Shown: positions 50,540 to 59,892, counted from the stretch's first letter. The stretch is 64,000 nt of DNA from Listeria weihenstephanensis (GCF_003534205.1 NZ_CP011102.1:1314036-1378035); one strand, 5' to 3'. The notes: a model not told the origin generated them from the sequence alone. Made by a program: numbers and translations.

Positions 50540-50598
50540 ATAAAAATAAAACCAGCTACCTATTAACCTTAATGATAGCAGGTTAGTGGGTAGCTGGT
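50540..50598 (-). terminator. Terminator of the zwf transcript
   Basis: Perfect outer stem ACCAGCTACC/GGTAGCTGGT with inner AACCT/AGGTT. On the minus strand it is followed by TTTTATTTTTAT. It lies about 300 nt past the zwf stop, after repeat element C. Confidence 0.75.
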
Positions 50599-50639
50599 CA
50601 ACCTTATTCGATGATGTTTTTGGTGGGGCATGGGATAAA

Positions 50640-50900
50640 GTGAATATATCCTGTCTTTGGGGTTGTTTTGGGTCTTAATTTGCTGGATTTTGGATTAGCT
50701 CTTCGTTTTTGTTGAAGTTTGGCGTTTTGAAGGGGTGATGTCTCTCTGTTTGTGCGGTGCTTGCTCCTTGGTCGCCTTCGGATCTAGCTCCAACAGCCAG
50801 CCTCTCGGAATTTTCGGTGCCTCCGCAAAAACCAAGTACGGGTTTTCACTGCGCCCCCTAACAAATTCTGTCGAGGCTAAACGGGCTGTTTGCGCTTTTC
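50640..50900 (-). repeat. Structured repeat element copy C
   Basis: On the minus strand it begins one base after the zwf stop with GAAAAGCGCAAACAGCCCG. Arms CAGCC/GGCTG, AGCCTC/GAGGCT and GAATTT/AAATTC pair, with an internal GTGAAAACCC/TTGGTTTTTGC hairpin, then TTGGAGCTAGATCCGAAGGC and an A/C-rich tail. Compared with copy D the GAATTT/AAATTC helix shows a compensatory A-T to T-A swap. Lies in the zwf 3' UTR, sense. Confidence 0.8.
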
Positions 50901-50901
50901 T

Positions 50902-52371
50902 CTATTCAAACCACTCAAACCCATCCTGTGACACTAATTTATCCGCTTCTTTTGGTCCCATTGTTCCGGATGTGTAGTTCGGGAAGTGTTCTTTTGTATT
51001 TGACCATACGTCGGCTACTTTATCAACGAAATTCCACGATAGGGATACTTCATCCCAATGTGAGAAGTACGTTGCGTCACCATTTAGGCAGTCTTGAATC
51101 AGTTTTTCATAGGCTTCGGGTGTGTTCATGCCGTCTGGTGAGGAGTGCGCATAATTTAAGTTGATCGGCATCGTCATCATTCCTTGACCTGGTTCTTTTA
51201 CGTTCATGTGTAGTGTGATACCCTCATCTGGCTGAATATGTATCACGAGTACATTTCCTCCAATAGATTGTTGAGGTCCGAAAAGATTCATCGGCACATC
51301 TTTAAATTGAATGGCGATCTGCGTTGCTTTTTTAGCGAGACGTTTACCAGTTCTAATATAAAATGGAACGCCACTCCAGCGGAAATTATCAATCATTAGT
51401 TTAGCGGCTACAAATGTTTCTGTATTTGAGTCAGGATCTACGTTTTCAGCTTGGCGGTAACCTACAAGTTCTTTACCATCAACCGTTCCAGGACCGTATT
51501 GACCGCGAACGAAATATTTATAGACATCGTCACCTTGAATCACGCGTAATGAACGGAGTGCACGAACCTTTTCATGGCGAATTTCTTGTGTTGTTAGCTT
51601 AATAGGTGGTTCCATTGCAAGCAAGGAAACGATTTGTAAAATGTGATTTTGAACCATATCACGAAGTGCGCCGCTTTCTTCATAATAACGACCACGATCT
51701 TCTACACCGAGCGTTTCACTAAGCGTAACCTGAACATTGTCGATATAACGATTATTCCAAAGCGATTCAATGATCGAATTCGCAAAACGGATCACAGAAA
51801 TATTTTGAATCATCTCTTTACCAAGATAATGGTCAATACGATAAATTTCATTTTCATCAAAAGCGAGGCGAAGTGACTCATTTAGTTCCTGGGCGCTTGC
51901 TAAATCACGACCAAATGGTTTTTCGATGATAAGGCGACTGAAACCAGTATTATCGACAAAACCTTCTGACTTTAATCGACTAGCAATCGTTCCAAAGAAA
52001 TTAGGTGCCATAGCAAGATAGAAAAGGCGATTTCCTTGAAGTTCATATTTTTTATCAAGTTCATCAGATAAATTTTTCAACTCAACATAGGATTCACGGT
52101 TGGTTACATCATGCGATTGATAATAGAAATGCGATGCAAAATCTTGTGGATCAAAACCGTCTTCCTCAATGCCTTTTAATGATTCCACGACCTTTTCACG
52201 GAAGAAATCATTTGTCCATGGCCGACGAGCAGTACCGATTACCGCAAAATTCTCTTTTAAAAAGCCCTTCGTGAAGAGATGGTATAGAGAAGGGTAAAGT
52301 TTGCGATTCGCTAGATCTCCCGTACCACCAAAAATTGTAATTAAAGCTACTTGTTCTTTCACCTCTGTCAT
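50902..52371 (-). CDS. zwf: Glucose-6-phosphate 1-dehydrogenase
   Basis: First enzyme of the oxidative pentose phosphate pathway, producing NADPH. 489 residues; N-terminal IFGGTGDLANRKLYPSLY nucleotide-binding motif, the active-site RIDHYLGKEMIQN, and the EKPFGRD motif. Single-gene unit with promoter at 52473-52501. Flanked on both sides by inward-facing copies (C and D) of the structured repeat. Confidence 0.97.
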   Translation of the reverse strand: MTEVKEQVALITIFGGTGDLANRKLYPSLYHLFTKGFLKENFAVIGTARRPWTNDFFREKVVESLKGIEEDGFDPQDFASHFYYQSHDVTNRESYVELKNLSDELDKKYELQGNRLFYLAMAPNFFGTIASRLKSEGFVDNTGFSRLIIEKPFGRDLASAQELNESLRLAFDENEIYRIDHYLGKEMIQNISVIRFANSIIESLWNNRYIDNVQVTLSETLGVEDRGRYYEESGALRDMVQNHILQIVSLLAMEPPIKLTTQEIRHEKVRALRSLRVIQGDDVYKYFVRGQYGPGTVDGKELVGYRQAENVDPDSNTETFVAAKLMIDNFRWSGVPFYIRTGKRLAKKATQIAIQFKDVPMNLFGPQQSIGGNVLVIHIQPDEGITLHMNVKEPGQGMMTMPINLNYAHSSPDGMNTPEAYEKLIQDCLNGDATYFSHWDEVSLSWNFVDKVADVWSNTKEHFPNYTSGTMGPKEADKLVSQDGFEWFE

Positions 52372-52472
52372 ACGTGCTTACCCTCTTTCATTATTTCAAT
52401 GAGGTCTTATACTGTCGAAAATAGCTCCAACATAGAAAAAATACAATCATAGTTACCTCATTATTCCTTACT

Positions 52473-52501
52473 ATTTTAGCGGTTTGATTTCTAATGTGCA
52501 A
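52473..52501 (-). promoter_or_regulatory. Promoter of zwf
   Basis: Minus strand TTGCAC (52501-52496), 17 nt, TAAAAT (52478-52473), about 100 nt before the zwf ATG. Confidence 0.55.
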
Positions 52502-52560
52502 CTGATTGAGCTGAAAAAATTTTATAAAAGGGTAAAACGGGGGATAGAGAGGGAGAAATG

Positions 52561-52569
52561 TGGTATTAT
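52561..52569 (+). promoter_or_regulatory. Extended -10 candidate reading into repeat D and rnz
   Basis: TGGTATTAT lies just before the 5' box of repeat D, so a transcript would start at about the first base of the element and carry all of it into rnz. No good -35 is seen. Confidence 0.4.
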
Positions 52570-52573
52570 AAGA

Positions 52574-53175
52574 TGAAAAGCGTAAACAGCCCGTTAGCCT
52601 CGACAGAAATTGTTAGGGGGCGCAGTGAAAACCCTCTTTTGGTTTTTGCGGAGGCACCGAAATTTCCGAGAGGCTGGCTGTTGGAGCTAGATCCGGAGGC
52701 GCAAAACATGACGCAGTGCAAGGAACGAATGCTCTCTACGTTCGCACTCGTATTGAGGCTCTAAATCGGCGAACGATGCCTCATAAGAGCCACAACATAG
52801 GGGGCGCAGTGAAAACCCTCTTTTGGTTTTTGCGGAGGCACCGAAATTTCCGAGAGGCTGGCTGTTGGAGCTAGATCCAGAGGCGCAAAACATGACGCAG
52901 TGCAAGGAACGAATGCTCTCTACGTTCGCACTCATATTGAGACTCTAAGGAAATACAGAACATTTCCTAAGAGCCACAACAAAGCGTAAACGGCCCGTTA
53001 GATCCGAAGGCGCCAACCTAAAAACTAACCGACAAACCCTAAGATTCTACTTACTCTAGATCCCTAACTTCAATTTAAACTAAGAGTACATTCAAAATAT
53101 GGTGTCGCAAGAACCATTAGCACATGCATATCAAGGCTCTAAAACGCCTCACTAAGAACAACCACATAACCCCAT
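52574..53175 (+). repeat. Structured repeat element copy D: full unit, partial duplicate, mini-unit and tail
   Basis: Full unit 52574-52704 begins GAAAAGCGTAAACAGCCCG and ends GGAGCTAGATCCGGAGGCGC. Arms ACAGCC/GGCTGT, AGCCTC/GAGGCT and GAAATT/AATTTC pair, with an internal GTGAAAACC/GGTTTTTGC hairpin. A 184-bp tandem duplication follows (GGGGGCGCAGTG at 52616 and 52800), lacking the 5' arm. A mini-unit near 52981-53014 joins the 5' box directly to ATCCGAAGGCGCC. An A/C-rich tail to about 53175 aligns with the tails of copies A and C. Sense to rnz. Confidence 0.8.
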
Positions 53176-53203
53176 CAACCAACGAAAGGATTGTGAGTCA
53201 ACC

Positions 53204-54118
53204 ATGGAATTAATTTTCCTCGGGACAGGAGCAGGTGTCCCTTCCAAAGGCCGTAACGTAACGGCGATTGCGCTCACAATGTTAAACGAGCGAAACAGTA
53301 TCTGGCTTTTTGATTGCGGAGAAGCAACGCAACATCAGATTTTAAGAAGTTCTATAAAATTAAGTAAACTAGAAAAGATTTTTATCACACACTTACACGG
53401 AGATCATATTTTTGGCTTACCAGGACTCATTAGCAGTCGTTCCTTTCAAGGCGGAGAAACACCGCTGACTATATACGGTCCTGCCGGGATTGAGAGTTTT
53501 ATCCGCACAAGTTTAGTTGTAAGCGGAACACACCTCAAGTACCCTCTCGATATCGTTGAAATAAAGGACGATCTTGTATTCGAAGACAGTGAATTTAAAG
53601 TAACTTGCAAAGAGCTAGATCACGGTATTTTGAGTTATGGATACCGAGTGGATGAGGCTGATAAAACGGGATCGCTTGATGCGGCTGCCATTTCAGCGCT
53701 TGGGGTAAAACCAGGGCCAATTTTCAAGGAATTAAAAGATGGTAAAACAGTGAAACTCGAAGACGGGAGAAGCATCAATGGTCGTGATTTCATCGGACCC
53801 ACAAAAAAAGGACGGACGATCACGATTTTCGGCGATACGCGAGCGACAGCAACAGAACTTGAACTGGCAAAAAATGCGGATGTCATCGTTCACGAGGCTA
53901 CGTTTGGATCTGAAATGGGTGATATGGCGGGTGAATACATGCATTCTACTACGATAGAAGCTGCAACTTTAGCAAAAAAAGCAGATGCGAAACAGCTCAT
54001 TATTACGCATATAAGCTCCCGATACACGCGTGAGGATAATCGTATTTTGGTAGATGAGTGTCGTCAAATTTTCCCGAATACAGAAATAGCAACAGATTTT
54101 GCGATATTCGAACTATAA
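53204..54118 (+). CDS. rnz: Ribonuclease Z
   Basis: tRNA 3'-end endonuclease of the metallo-beta-lactamase fold. The 304 residues include the zinc motif [13 protein letters not shown] (HxHxDH), [13 protein letters not shown] at the N-terminus and the exosite-type insert ([18 protein letters not shown]). C-terminal HEATFG and ITHISSRYT carry further metal ligands. The AAAGGA ribosome site is 14 nt from the ATG, rather far. Confidence 0.96.
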   Translation: MELIFLGTGAGVPSKGRNVTAIALTMLNERNSIWLFDCGEATQHQILRSSIKLSKLEKIFITHLHGDHIFGLPGLISSRSFQGGETPLTIYGPAGIESFIRTSLVVSGTHLKYPLDIVEIKDDLVFEDSEFKVTCKELDHGILSYGYRVDEADKTGSLDAAAISALGVKPGPIFKELKDGKTVKLEDGRSINGRDFIGPTKKGRTITIFGDTRATATELELAKNADVIVHEATFGSEMGDMAGEYMHSTTIEAATLAKKADAKQLIITHISSRYTREDNRILVDECRQIFPNTEIATDFAIFEL

Positions 54119-54133
54119 AGGAGTTTGACAAGG

Positions 54134-54922
54134 ATGAATGATTTTTTAAAAGACAAAACGGTTCTGATCACAGGGGCTTCAAATGGGCTTGGCGCAGAGA
54201 TGGCAAGGCAGGTTGCGCAGCAGGGAGCGCATACAATTTTAACCGCTCGACGTACAGAAAAATTAGCAGATTTAGCAGCTGATATTGAAATGAAATTCGA
54301 TGTGAGCAGCCGATATTTCAAAATGGACATGACCGATTTTGCGGAGATTGAACAAGTGGCTGAACAGCTTGGCGACACAAAGGTTGATGTGTTGGTCAAC
54401 TGTGCTGGGTTTGGAATTTTTGAAGAAGCAGTAACGACTGATTTTGATACAGTGGAGCGGATGTTTGACACCAATGTACTTGGTTTAATGCGATTAACAC
54501 AACTTATCTTACCTCGTATGATAGAGCGTAAATCGGGCCATATTATCAACATTGCCTCTCAAGCTGGGAAAATTGCTACCCCAAAATCATCTGCATATTC
54601 GGCAACGAAATTCGCAGTGCTCGGCTATTCTAATGCGCTAAGAATGGAAGTAAAGCCAGATAATATCAATGTAACAACGGTAAATCCTGGCCCCATTGCG
54701 ACGAGCTTTTTTGATATCGCGGATAAATCGGGCAACTACTTAGATAACGTTGGTTTTCTCGTTTTAAAACCAGAGAAAGTAGCTGCTAAAATTGTGGCTA
54801 TTATGGGGAAAGGAAGACGCGAAATCAATTTGCCTTTCTTGATGAATATCATTTCACGAACTTATCAAGTGATGCCTCGTGTTATTGAATTTTTTGGTAA
54901 AGGCTCGTTTGAGAAAAAATAA
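54134..54922 (+). CDS. Short-chain dehydrogenase/reductase
   Basis: 262 residues, classical SDR: cofactor motif LITGASNGLGAEMA, NCAGFG, and the active site Ser-Tyr-Lys (NIASQAGKIATPKSSAYSATK). The sequence style is that of DltE/YqjQ-like SDRs, and the substrate is unknown. The ATG at 54134 follows AAGGAG by 11 nt; the gene begins 15 nt after rnz, suggesting co-transcription. yqjQ is also paired with rnz in B. subtilis. Confidence 0.88.
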   Translation: MNDFLKDKTVLITGASNGLGAEMARQVAQQGAHTILTARRTEKLADLAADIEMKFDVSSRYFKMDMTDFAEIEQVAEQLGDTKVDVLVNCAGFGIFEEAVTTDFDTVERMFDTNVLGLMRLTQLILPRMIERKSGHIINIASQAGKIATPKSSAYSATKFAVLGYSNALRMEVKPDNINVTTVNPGPIATSFFDIADKSGNYLDNVGFLVLKPEKVAAKIVAIMGKGRREINLPFLMNIISRTYQVMPRVIEFFGKGSFEKK

Positions 54923-54927
54923 GCGTG

Positions 54928-54960
54928 TCCAGTGAGATTTCGGTCTTGCTGGATTTTTTT
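54928..54960 (+). terminator. Terminator after the SDR gene
   Basis: TCCAG...AGA/TCT...CTGGA stem followed by seven T. Confidence 0.75.
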
Positions 54961-54977
54961 ATTTACCTACTTCGTTC

Positions 54978-55028
54978 TTGCTTTATAGGAATAAATGAGG
55001 TATTATTAATAAATAGAACAAACGTTCG
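54978..55028 (+). promoter_or_regulatory. dinB promoter with LexA (SOS) box
   Basis: TTGCTT (54978-54983), 17 nt, TATTAT (55001-55006). GAACAAACGTTC (55016-55027) fits the Gram-positive LexA/DinR consensus CGAAC-N4-GTTCG in both half-sites and overlaps the expected start site, 18 nt before dinB. Confidence 0.82.
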
Positions 55029-55045
55029 TTTTTGTGTGAAGGGCG

Positions 55046-56125
55046 ATGAAGTTTATGGATAAGACGCGTAAGATAATTCATATTGATATGGATGCTTTTT
55101 TTGCTTCTGTAGAGGAGCGTGATCATCCTGAATACCGAGGGAAGGCGCTTATTATCGGTGGTGACCCAAACAAAAGAGGCGTTGTTTCAACCTGCTCTTA
55201 TGAGGCAAGGAAATATGGTGTTCACTCTGCAATGCCGACAAAGCAAGCCTATAAATTATGCCCACACGGTATTTTCATTCATGGGAATATGGAGCATTAC
55301 CGTGAAGTTTCTATCCAAATCCGAGAAATTTTTCACCGCTATACAGATCTGGTAGAGCCAATGTCACTTGATGAGGCTTATTTAGATGTGACGGAAAATA
55401 AGAAGGGTATCAAGTCTGCCATGCGTATTGCCCTCGAAATTCAGCACGCTATCTATCAGGAACTTGGCTTAACAGCATCGGCTGGTGTTTCTTATAATAA
55501 ATTTATTGCAAAGATCGCCTCAGATTATAAAAAGCCTGCAGGTATGACAGTTGTACTGCCAGATGAGGCTGAGGCATTCCTTGAGAGCCTTCCTGTGACA
55601 AAATTTCACGGCGTAGGCAAGGTAACCGCAGAGAAACTTCATGGCCTGGGTATTGAAACAGGTGCCGATTTAAAAGCTTGGGACGAATGGGATCTTATTC
55701 GTGAGCTTAATAAACAAGGTTATCGATTGTACCGAGCAGTAAGAGGTCTATCTGACTCGAAAGTAAACCCACATCGGGAACGCAAATCCGTGGGGAGAGA
55801 AACGACTTTTGCAAATAATATTTTTGATGAGCGTGAAATGCAGGATATGTTATTTAAGTTCGCCAGTAAAATAGAGGAATCTCTCGAAAAAATTGGAAAG
55901 CACGGCAAAACAATTGTTTTAAAGCTCCGTTACAGTGATTTTAGCACGATTACGCGACGACTATCATTAACGGAGTATACAAGGGACGCTAGAATGATCT
56001 ATGACGCAGGATTGAGCCTACTTCGTGATGTTTATAGTGGAGAAGAAAGTGTTCGATTAGTAGGTTTGACTGTCACGAATTTGAAGCCACTCCATTTTGA
56101 AAATTTAAAGTTAGAAGGTTTTTAA
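55046..56125 (+). CDS. dinB: DNA polymerase IV (Y-family translesion polymerase)
   Basis: 359 residues. Catalytic carboxylates in IDMDAFFASVE and SLDEAYLDVTE, the PxxGVSYNKFIAKIASDYKKP fingers/palm region, HhH segment FHGVGKVTAEKLHGLGI and C-terminal little-finger domain. Error-prone bypass synthesis, under SOS control by the upstream LexA box. Start ATG 55046 has GAAGGG very close; ATG 55055 is an alternative. Confidence 0.96.
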   Translation: MKFMDKTRKIIHIDMDAFFASVEERDHPEYRGKALIIGGDPNKRGVVSTCSYEARKYGVHSAMPTKQAYKLCPHGIFIHGNMEHYREVSIQIREIFHRYTDLVEPMSLDEAYLDVTENKKGIKSAMRIALEIQHAIYQELGLTASAGVSYNKFIAKIASDYKKPAGMTVVLPDEAEAFLESLPVTKFHGVGKVTAEKLHGLGIETGADLKAWDEWDLIRELNKQGYRLYRAVRGLSDSKVNPHRERKSVGRETTFANNIFDEREMQDMLFKFASKIEESLEKIGKHGKTIVLKLRYSDFSTITRRLSLTEYTRDARMIYDAGLSLLRDVYSGEESVRLVGLTVTNLKPLHFENLKLEGF

Positions 56126-56187
56126 AATACCTATTTACTATTTTGCATATTGCGCTTAACATGAAGGTAAAGATAGGAGGATGAGGG

Positions 56188-56586
56188 ATGGATAAGTGGG
56201 TGCTCGGAAGTTTTATATTGGTAGTGGTGCTTATCATATCGATTATTTCGATGGCGGCTATAGGGATTTTCAAAATGAAAAAAGGAAGATTGAATAGTTA
56301 TTTTGTGCATCGTATGGTGAGTGGTCAAATATGGCGTCATATTCAAAGATCTGAGCAGGCTATTACTTTGACGCCAAAAGTACAGCGCCTCCTTATTGCT
56401 AGCCATATGAGCCTAATGACCGCACTTGTATTCCAATTGATTTGGACCGTGGGTATAAATCAATTGGATTGGGATATTAGGTTAGTTAGTATTTCTTTCA
56501 TATGCATTGCAATGAGTATCTTGCTTAATATTTGGGCCAATAGAGCATTTAAGCAAAAAGATTTAAATTATGGAAAAAACCCTTAA
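56188..56586 (+). CDS. Membrane protein of unknown function
   Basis: 132 residues with three hydrophobic segments (about 5-28, 75-95 and 100-118) and a basic middle region (KMKKGRLNSYFVHRMVSGQIWRHIQRSE). No family recognised. GGAGG lies 7 nt before the ATG at 56188. It follows dinB by about 60 nt and may share its transcript. Confidence 0.65.
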   Translation: MDKWVLGSFILVVVLIISIISMAAIGIFKMKKGRLNSYFVHRMVSGQIWRHIQRSEQAITLTPKVQRLLIASHMSLMTALVFQLIWTVGINQLDWDIRLVSISFICIAMSILLNIWANRAFKQKDLNYGKNP

Positions 56587-56660
56587 AGCATGCTACAAGA
56601 TACTATTTTAAGTAGCAATGGTTATACAGAAAAGTGCTTTACTTGATTATTTTGATATAG

Positions 56661-56695
56661 AAAAAAAGCTGTCATCGTTGGGGGGACAGCTTTTT
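56661..56695. terminator. Bidirectional terminator upstream of telA 3' end
   Basis: AAAAAGCTGTC/GACAGCTTTTT, 11-bp perfect stem with a G-rich loop, A-tract and T-tract on either side. Serves the converging membrane protein gene and telA. Confidence 0.82.
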
Positions 56696-56738
56696 CAGAA
56701 CAAAAAGAAGACCACTAAAAAGTGATCTCCCTGTAGCA

Positions 56739-57971
56739 TTATTTCATTTCCAATAAACGATCTTTTAGCTCTTGTTCCATGGATACAAGTTCTTTTTCTG
56801 CTACGGCGCGTTTTGCACGGCCTTCTTGTTGAATCTTCAATGTTTCTTGCAATGTCTCAATCAAGCTAGATTGTGTCTCTTTTAATGTTTCGATATCTAC
56901 AATCCCTCTTTCGTTTTCACGAGCTGTCTCAATGGCGTTTGTCTTCAGCATATCTGCATTACGTTTAAGCAGTTCATTTGTTGTTTCTGCTACTTGACGT
57001 TGTGCTTCAGCAGCTTGTTGTTGACGCAATAGTGTAAGTGCAATAGCTACTTGGTTTTTCCATAATGGAATAGCAGTCATGATAGAGGACTGAATTTTTT
57101 CAGCAAGCACTTGGTTTGTGTTTTGAATCAAGCGAATTTGCGGTGCTTGTTGGATGGTAATTTGGCGACTAAGCTTTAAGTCATGTACGCGTTTTTCAAG
57201 GCGATCCGCGAATTGTGTTAGGTCATTTACCTCTTGGAAATCCATCTGATCGCCAGATTGTTCCGCTTTTTTACGTAGTTCTGGAAGGAGCTTTGTATTG
57301 ATTTCTTCTTGTTTTAGTTCTCCTGCTGCGATGTAGATGTTGAGTGCTTGGAAATAGTCTTTGTTTTTATCATAAAGCTGTTCTAAGAAGGAGTTGTCCT
57401 CCATTAAACGTTTCTTCGCATGTTCTAATTTGAGGGCGATACGGTCGATTTGTGTACCCATTTTTTGATATTTGGATGTGATTTCGTTGATAGACTGTTT
57501 GACACGAGAGAACATTTTTGTGAAAACGTTCTTGTTTCGTGCAGCAAGTTCATCAGGATCTGCTTCTTGTAAACGGAACATGAGGTCGCTGATGATCTCA
57601 CCGATGGGCCCAACATCTTGTTTTTGAACTTGGTTGAGCATGGAGTGAGAGAAATCATGGAGTTTGGCTTGTGCGGGTGCTCCGTATCCAAGGATTGCTG
57701 CTTGATTGCCAGGCTCGATTTGCTTAGCAAGTTCGACTGCTTGACGACGGTTCGCCTCAGGTAGCATATCAACAAGACGTGGTGCTTTGTCTGTCTCGTT
57801 GTTTACGATTTCTTTCACGGATGGGGAACCGTTTGTACCGAATGGATCAGCAAGAAGATCATCTAAGGTTTTATTAAAGTTGCCATCGATAACCTCTGCT
57901 TTTGGTTGATCATATGTGGGTGTTTCTTTTGTTTGAAATTCAGGCTCGTTTGACTTTTGGTTCTCGGTCAT
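56739..57971 (-). CDS. telA: TelA-family toxic anion resistance protein
   Basis: 410 residues, mostly long helices and coiled coils with the TelA features ([48 protein letters not shown]). Members are linked to tellurite, antimicrobial and cell-envelope stress tolerance, but the mechanism is unclear. It overlaps xpaC by 4 nt (ATGA), the usual pair. Confidence 0.9.
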   Translation of the reverse strand: MTENQKSNEPEFQTKETPTYDQPKAEVIDGNFNKTLDDLLADPFGTNGSPSVKEIVNNETDKAPRLVDMLPEANRRQAVELAKQIEPGNQAAILGYGAPAQAKLHDFSHSMLNQVQKQDVGPIGEIISDLMFRLQEADPDELAARNKNVFTKMFSRVKQSINEITSKYQKMGTQIDRIALKLEHAKKRLMEDNSFLEQLYDKNKDYFQALNIYIAAGELKQEEINTKLLPELRKKAEQSGDQMDFQEVNDLTQFADRLEKRVHDLKLSRQITIQQAPQIRLIQNTNQVLAEKIQSSIMTAIPLWKNQVAIALTLLRQQQAAEAQRQVAETTNELLKRNADMLKTNAIETARENERGIVDIETLKETQSSLIETLQETLKIQQEGRAKRAVAEKELVSMEQELKDRLLEMK

Positions 57972-58612
57972 TTTGGTGTTCTCCTTTCAAATTTCTTCTC
58001 TTGTTTGGAGATTGAGTTTTTTGCTACTTCTAATTCAAAATCAAGACTCGAAACATCTTTATTTAGAAGTGAGAAGAGATCTTTCTCGATAACGCGACCT
58101 AAATCGTTAAGTAGGGAGCGCGTATCAGAAAGTGTTTGGTAAATCTTCTTGTCTTTTACAGGTTGGCTATCTAGGAAAGCATATTTTTCAGTAAGTTCAA
58201 CAAGGGAATCAAGATGGGAGAAGAAAAAGTCTTCCGCATCATAGAAACGTTTTGGTTCTTCTTTCACGATGCCATAAATACGTTTTGTTAGTAGTAGTGT
58301 CTTATCGCGTTCTTGGAAAGTAAACAAAGTGCGATGTGCAGACGTAATTTTTTGGAGACGAAGTATCTTCGCACGTGATTCTTCCAAGTTGATGCGAATG
58401 TATTTATATTCTTTCTTTGTAAGACCAGTCTGAATAGCATGTGCCTTATCTCCAGCTCTGGCAGAAAAGAAGAATAGGACAGCAGCAACGACAAGCGTCA
58501 CGATGCTAATAAGTAACCAGTTATTCACGAAAATGTTTGCCAGAATACCGAACAAAACAAGTGTCAGAACGATCGAGCCGGTGAAGGCCATAAATTTTTT
58601 AAAAACTACCAT
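57968..58612 (-). CDS. XpaC-like membrane protein
   Basis: 214 residues: two N-terminal transmembrane spans (about 8-47) and a helical cytoplasmic region, matching the XpaC (5-bromo-4-chloroindolyl phosphate hydrolysis) family name, an annotation of historical origin. Almost always paired with telA, as here. Confidence 0.85.
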   Translation of the reverse strand: MVVFKKFMAFTGSIVLTLVLFGILANIFVNNWLLISIVTLVVAAVLFFFSARAGDKAHAIQTGLTKKEYKYIRINLEESRAKILRLQKITSAHRTLFTFQERDKTLLLTKRIYGIVKEEPKRFYDAEDFFFSHLDSLVELTEKYAFLDSQPVKDKKIYQTLSDTRSLLNDLGRVIEKDLFSLLNKDVSSLDFELEVAKNSISKQEKKFERRTPK

Positions 58613-58758
58613 GTCTATCTTCTCCTTAGGCTTCCTTATTTTTTTTAAGGATTAAGTATTTGTAAAAATTGTTTCAAAAAATCGTTTGAAAAGGCTAACT
58701 GATTTGACTATATCATACCATATTGACAGAAAAGATGTTATCAGTCGTGCGATGTAAA

Positions 58759-58786
58759 TTGCCCTCGGTCTAGGTTATGGTATAAT
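58759..58786 (+). promoter_or_regulatory. Promoter of nudF
   Basis: TTGCCC (58759-58764), 16 nt, extended -10 TGGTATAAT ending at 58786; 31 nt before the ATG. Confidence 0.65.
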
Positions 58787-58817
58787 GATAAAAATAAGTG
58801 AGAAATGGAGTGAGGGC

Positions 58818-59366
58818 ATGGATTCATTAGAGGAAAAGACGGTAAAATCAGAGACTATTTTTGAAGGCAAAATTGTTAAATTAGTGGTGGACGATGTTGT
58901 TTTGCCAAATGGTGCGATGAGTAAGCGTGAAATCGTGAAGCATCCAGGGGCTGTTGCGGTTATTGCGATTACACCAGAAAATAAAATGATCATGGTGGAA
59001 CAGTTCCGTAAACCTTTGGAAAATACAATCGTAGAAATCCCAGCTGGAAAAATTGAACCAAATGAGGCGCCAGAATTAACGGCAGGCCGTGAGTTAGAAG
59101 AGGAAACGGGATATAAAACAGAAGATCTGACGCATCTTGTTTCATTTTATACCTCACCTGGTTTTGCGGATGAGCTGTTACATATTTATTTAGCGGGAGA
59201 TATACACAAACAAGCGAACCCACTACAGGCAGATGAGGATGAATTTGTGAACATTTTGGAAGTAAGCTTGGACGAAGCGTTACAGTTAATAGAAGAAAAC
59301 GTGATTTGTGATGCAAAAACAGTGTATGCGGTACAATATTGGCAATTACGAAACGCGATAAACTAA
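58818..59366 (+). CDS. nudF: ADP-ribose pyrophosphatase (Nudix)
   Basis: 182 residues with a complete Nudix box GKIEPNEAPELTAGRELEEETGY, and the KREIVKHPGAVAVIAI strand region of ADP-ribose hydrolases. Splits ADP-ribose to AMP and ribose-5-phosphate. The ATG at 58818 is set by GGAG 7 nt upstream. The next gene follows after 21 nt. Confidence 0.9.
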   Translation: MDSLEEKTVKSETIFEGKIVKLVVDDVVLPNGAMSKREIVKHPGAVAVIAITPENKMIMVEQFRKPLENTIVEIPAGKIEPNEAPELTAGRELEEETGYKTEDLTHLVSFYTSPGFADELLHIYLAGDIHKQANPLQADEDEFVNILEVSLDEALQLIEENVICDAKTVYAVQYWQLRNAIN

Positions 59367-59387
59367 GAGGGAAGGAAGTTTGTTATT

Positions 59388-59822
59388 ATGACAGCTATTT
59401 TTCTACATTTTACGGGGAATTGTCGGGACGCTTTGAATTATTACACATCTATTTTTGAGGTGGAGGCAAAGGGTGTCGCTACGTATGGAGATGCTCCAAA
59501 AAATTCAGATGAACCGGGACAAAGCAATGGAAATACGGATAAAATCATGTATAGTGAGATCGATGTCAGGGGTACTCGTGTGATGTTATCTGATATGCCT
59601 GACGGGATCCCTGCTACGGTTGGCGATAATGTTAGTATTGTGATTGAAAGTGATGATTTGGATGATTTAAAAACACTTTATGCTAAATTTGAGCAGGATA
59701 GTCAAATTTACATGCCATTAGAACCGACTTTTTGGAGCGATGGCTATGCTATGATTGCTGATAAATTCGGGATACAATGGCATTTTAGTTATGGAGAGTT
59801 TCGCACGAATGAAGGATTATAA
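59388..59822 (+). CDS. VOC-superfamily (PhnB/YjdN-like) protein
   Basis: 144 residues of the glyoxalase/dioxygenase fold: FLHFTGNCRDALNYYTSIF at the N-terminus and WSDGYAMIADKFGIQWHFSYG at the C-terminus, as in PhnB-like 3-demethylubiquinone-type proteins. No enzymatic activity can be assigned. AAGGAAG precedes the ATG. Confidence 0.85.
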   Translation: MTAIFLHFTGNCRDALNYYTSIFEVEAKGVATYGDAPKNSDEPGQSNGNTDKIMYSEIDVRGTRVMLSDMPDGIPATVGDNVSIVIESDDLDDLKTLYAKFEQDSQIYMPLEPTFWSDGYAMIADKFGIQWHFSYGEFRTNEGL

Positions 59823-59829
59823 GCAAGGG

Positions 59830-59860
59830 CGTGTCAGGGGATTGTGCTGGCGCGTTTTTT
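59830..59860 (+). terminator. Terminator of the VOC gene, split at its T-tract by the IS
   Basis: CGTGTCAG (59830-59837) pairs with CTGGCGCG (59847-59854, with G-U pairs), then six T. The last base of the stem and the T-tract form the 8-bp target duplication GTTTTTTC of the adjoining IS. Confidence 0.75.
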
Positions 59861-59892
59861 CGGCTCTTTGTCAATTGTTGGGGTGAAATATC

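Noticed and set aside
50735-50977. Frames containing SSSNSQPLG-FGASAKTK-GFSLRPL at 50735-50977 and 52687-52935
   Set aside because: Both are translations of the same structured repeat on opposite sides of zwf. The shared peptide reflects the DNA repeat, not a protein family.
50640-53175. Composite transposon made of copies C and D around zwf
   Set aside because: There is no transposase and no target duplication, and zwf lies in its usual Listeria neighbourhood. Kept only as a rearrangement hypothesis.
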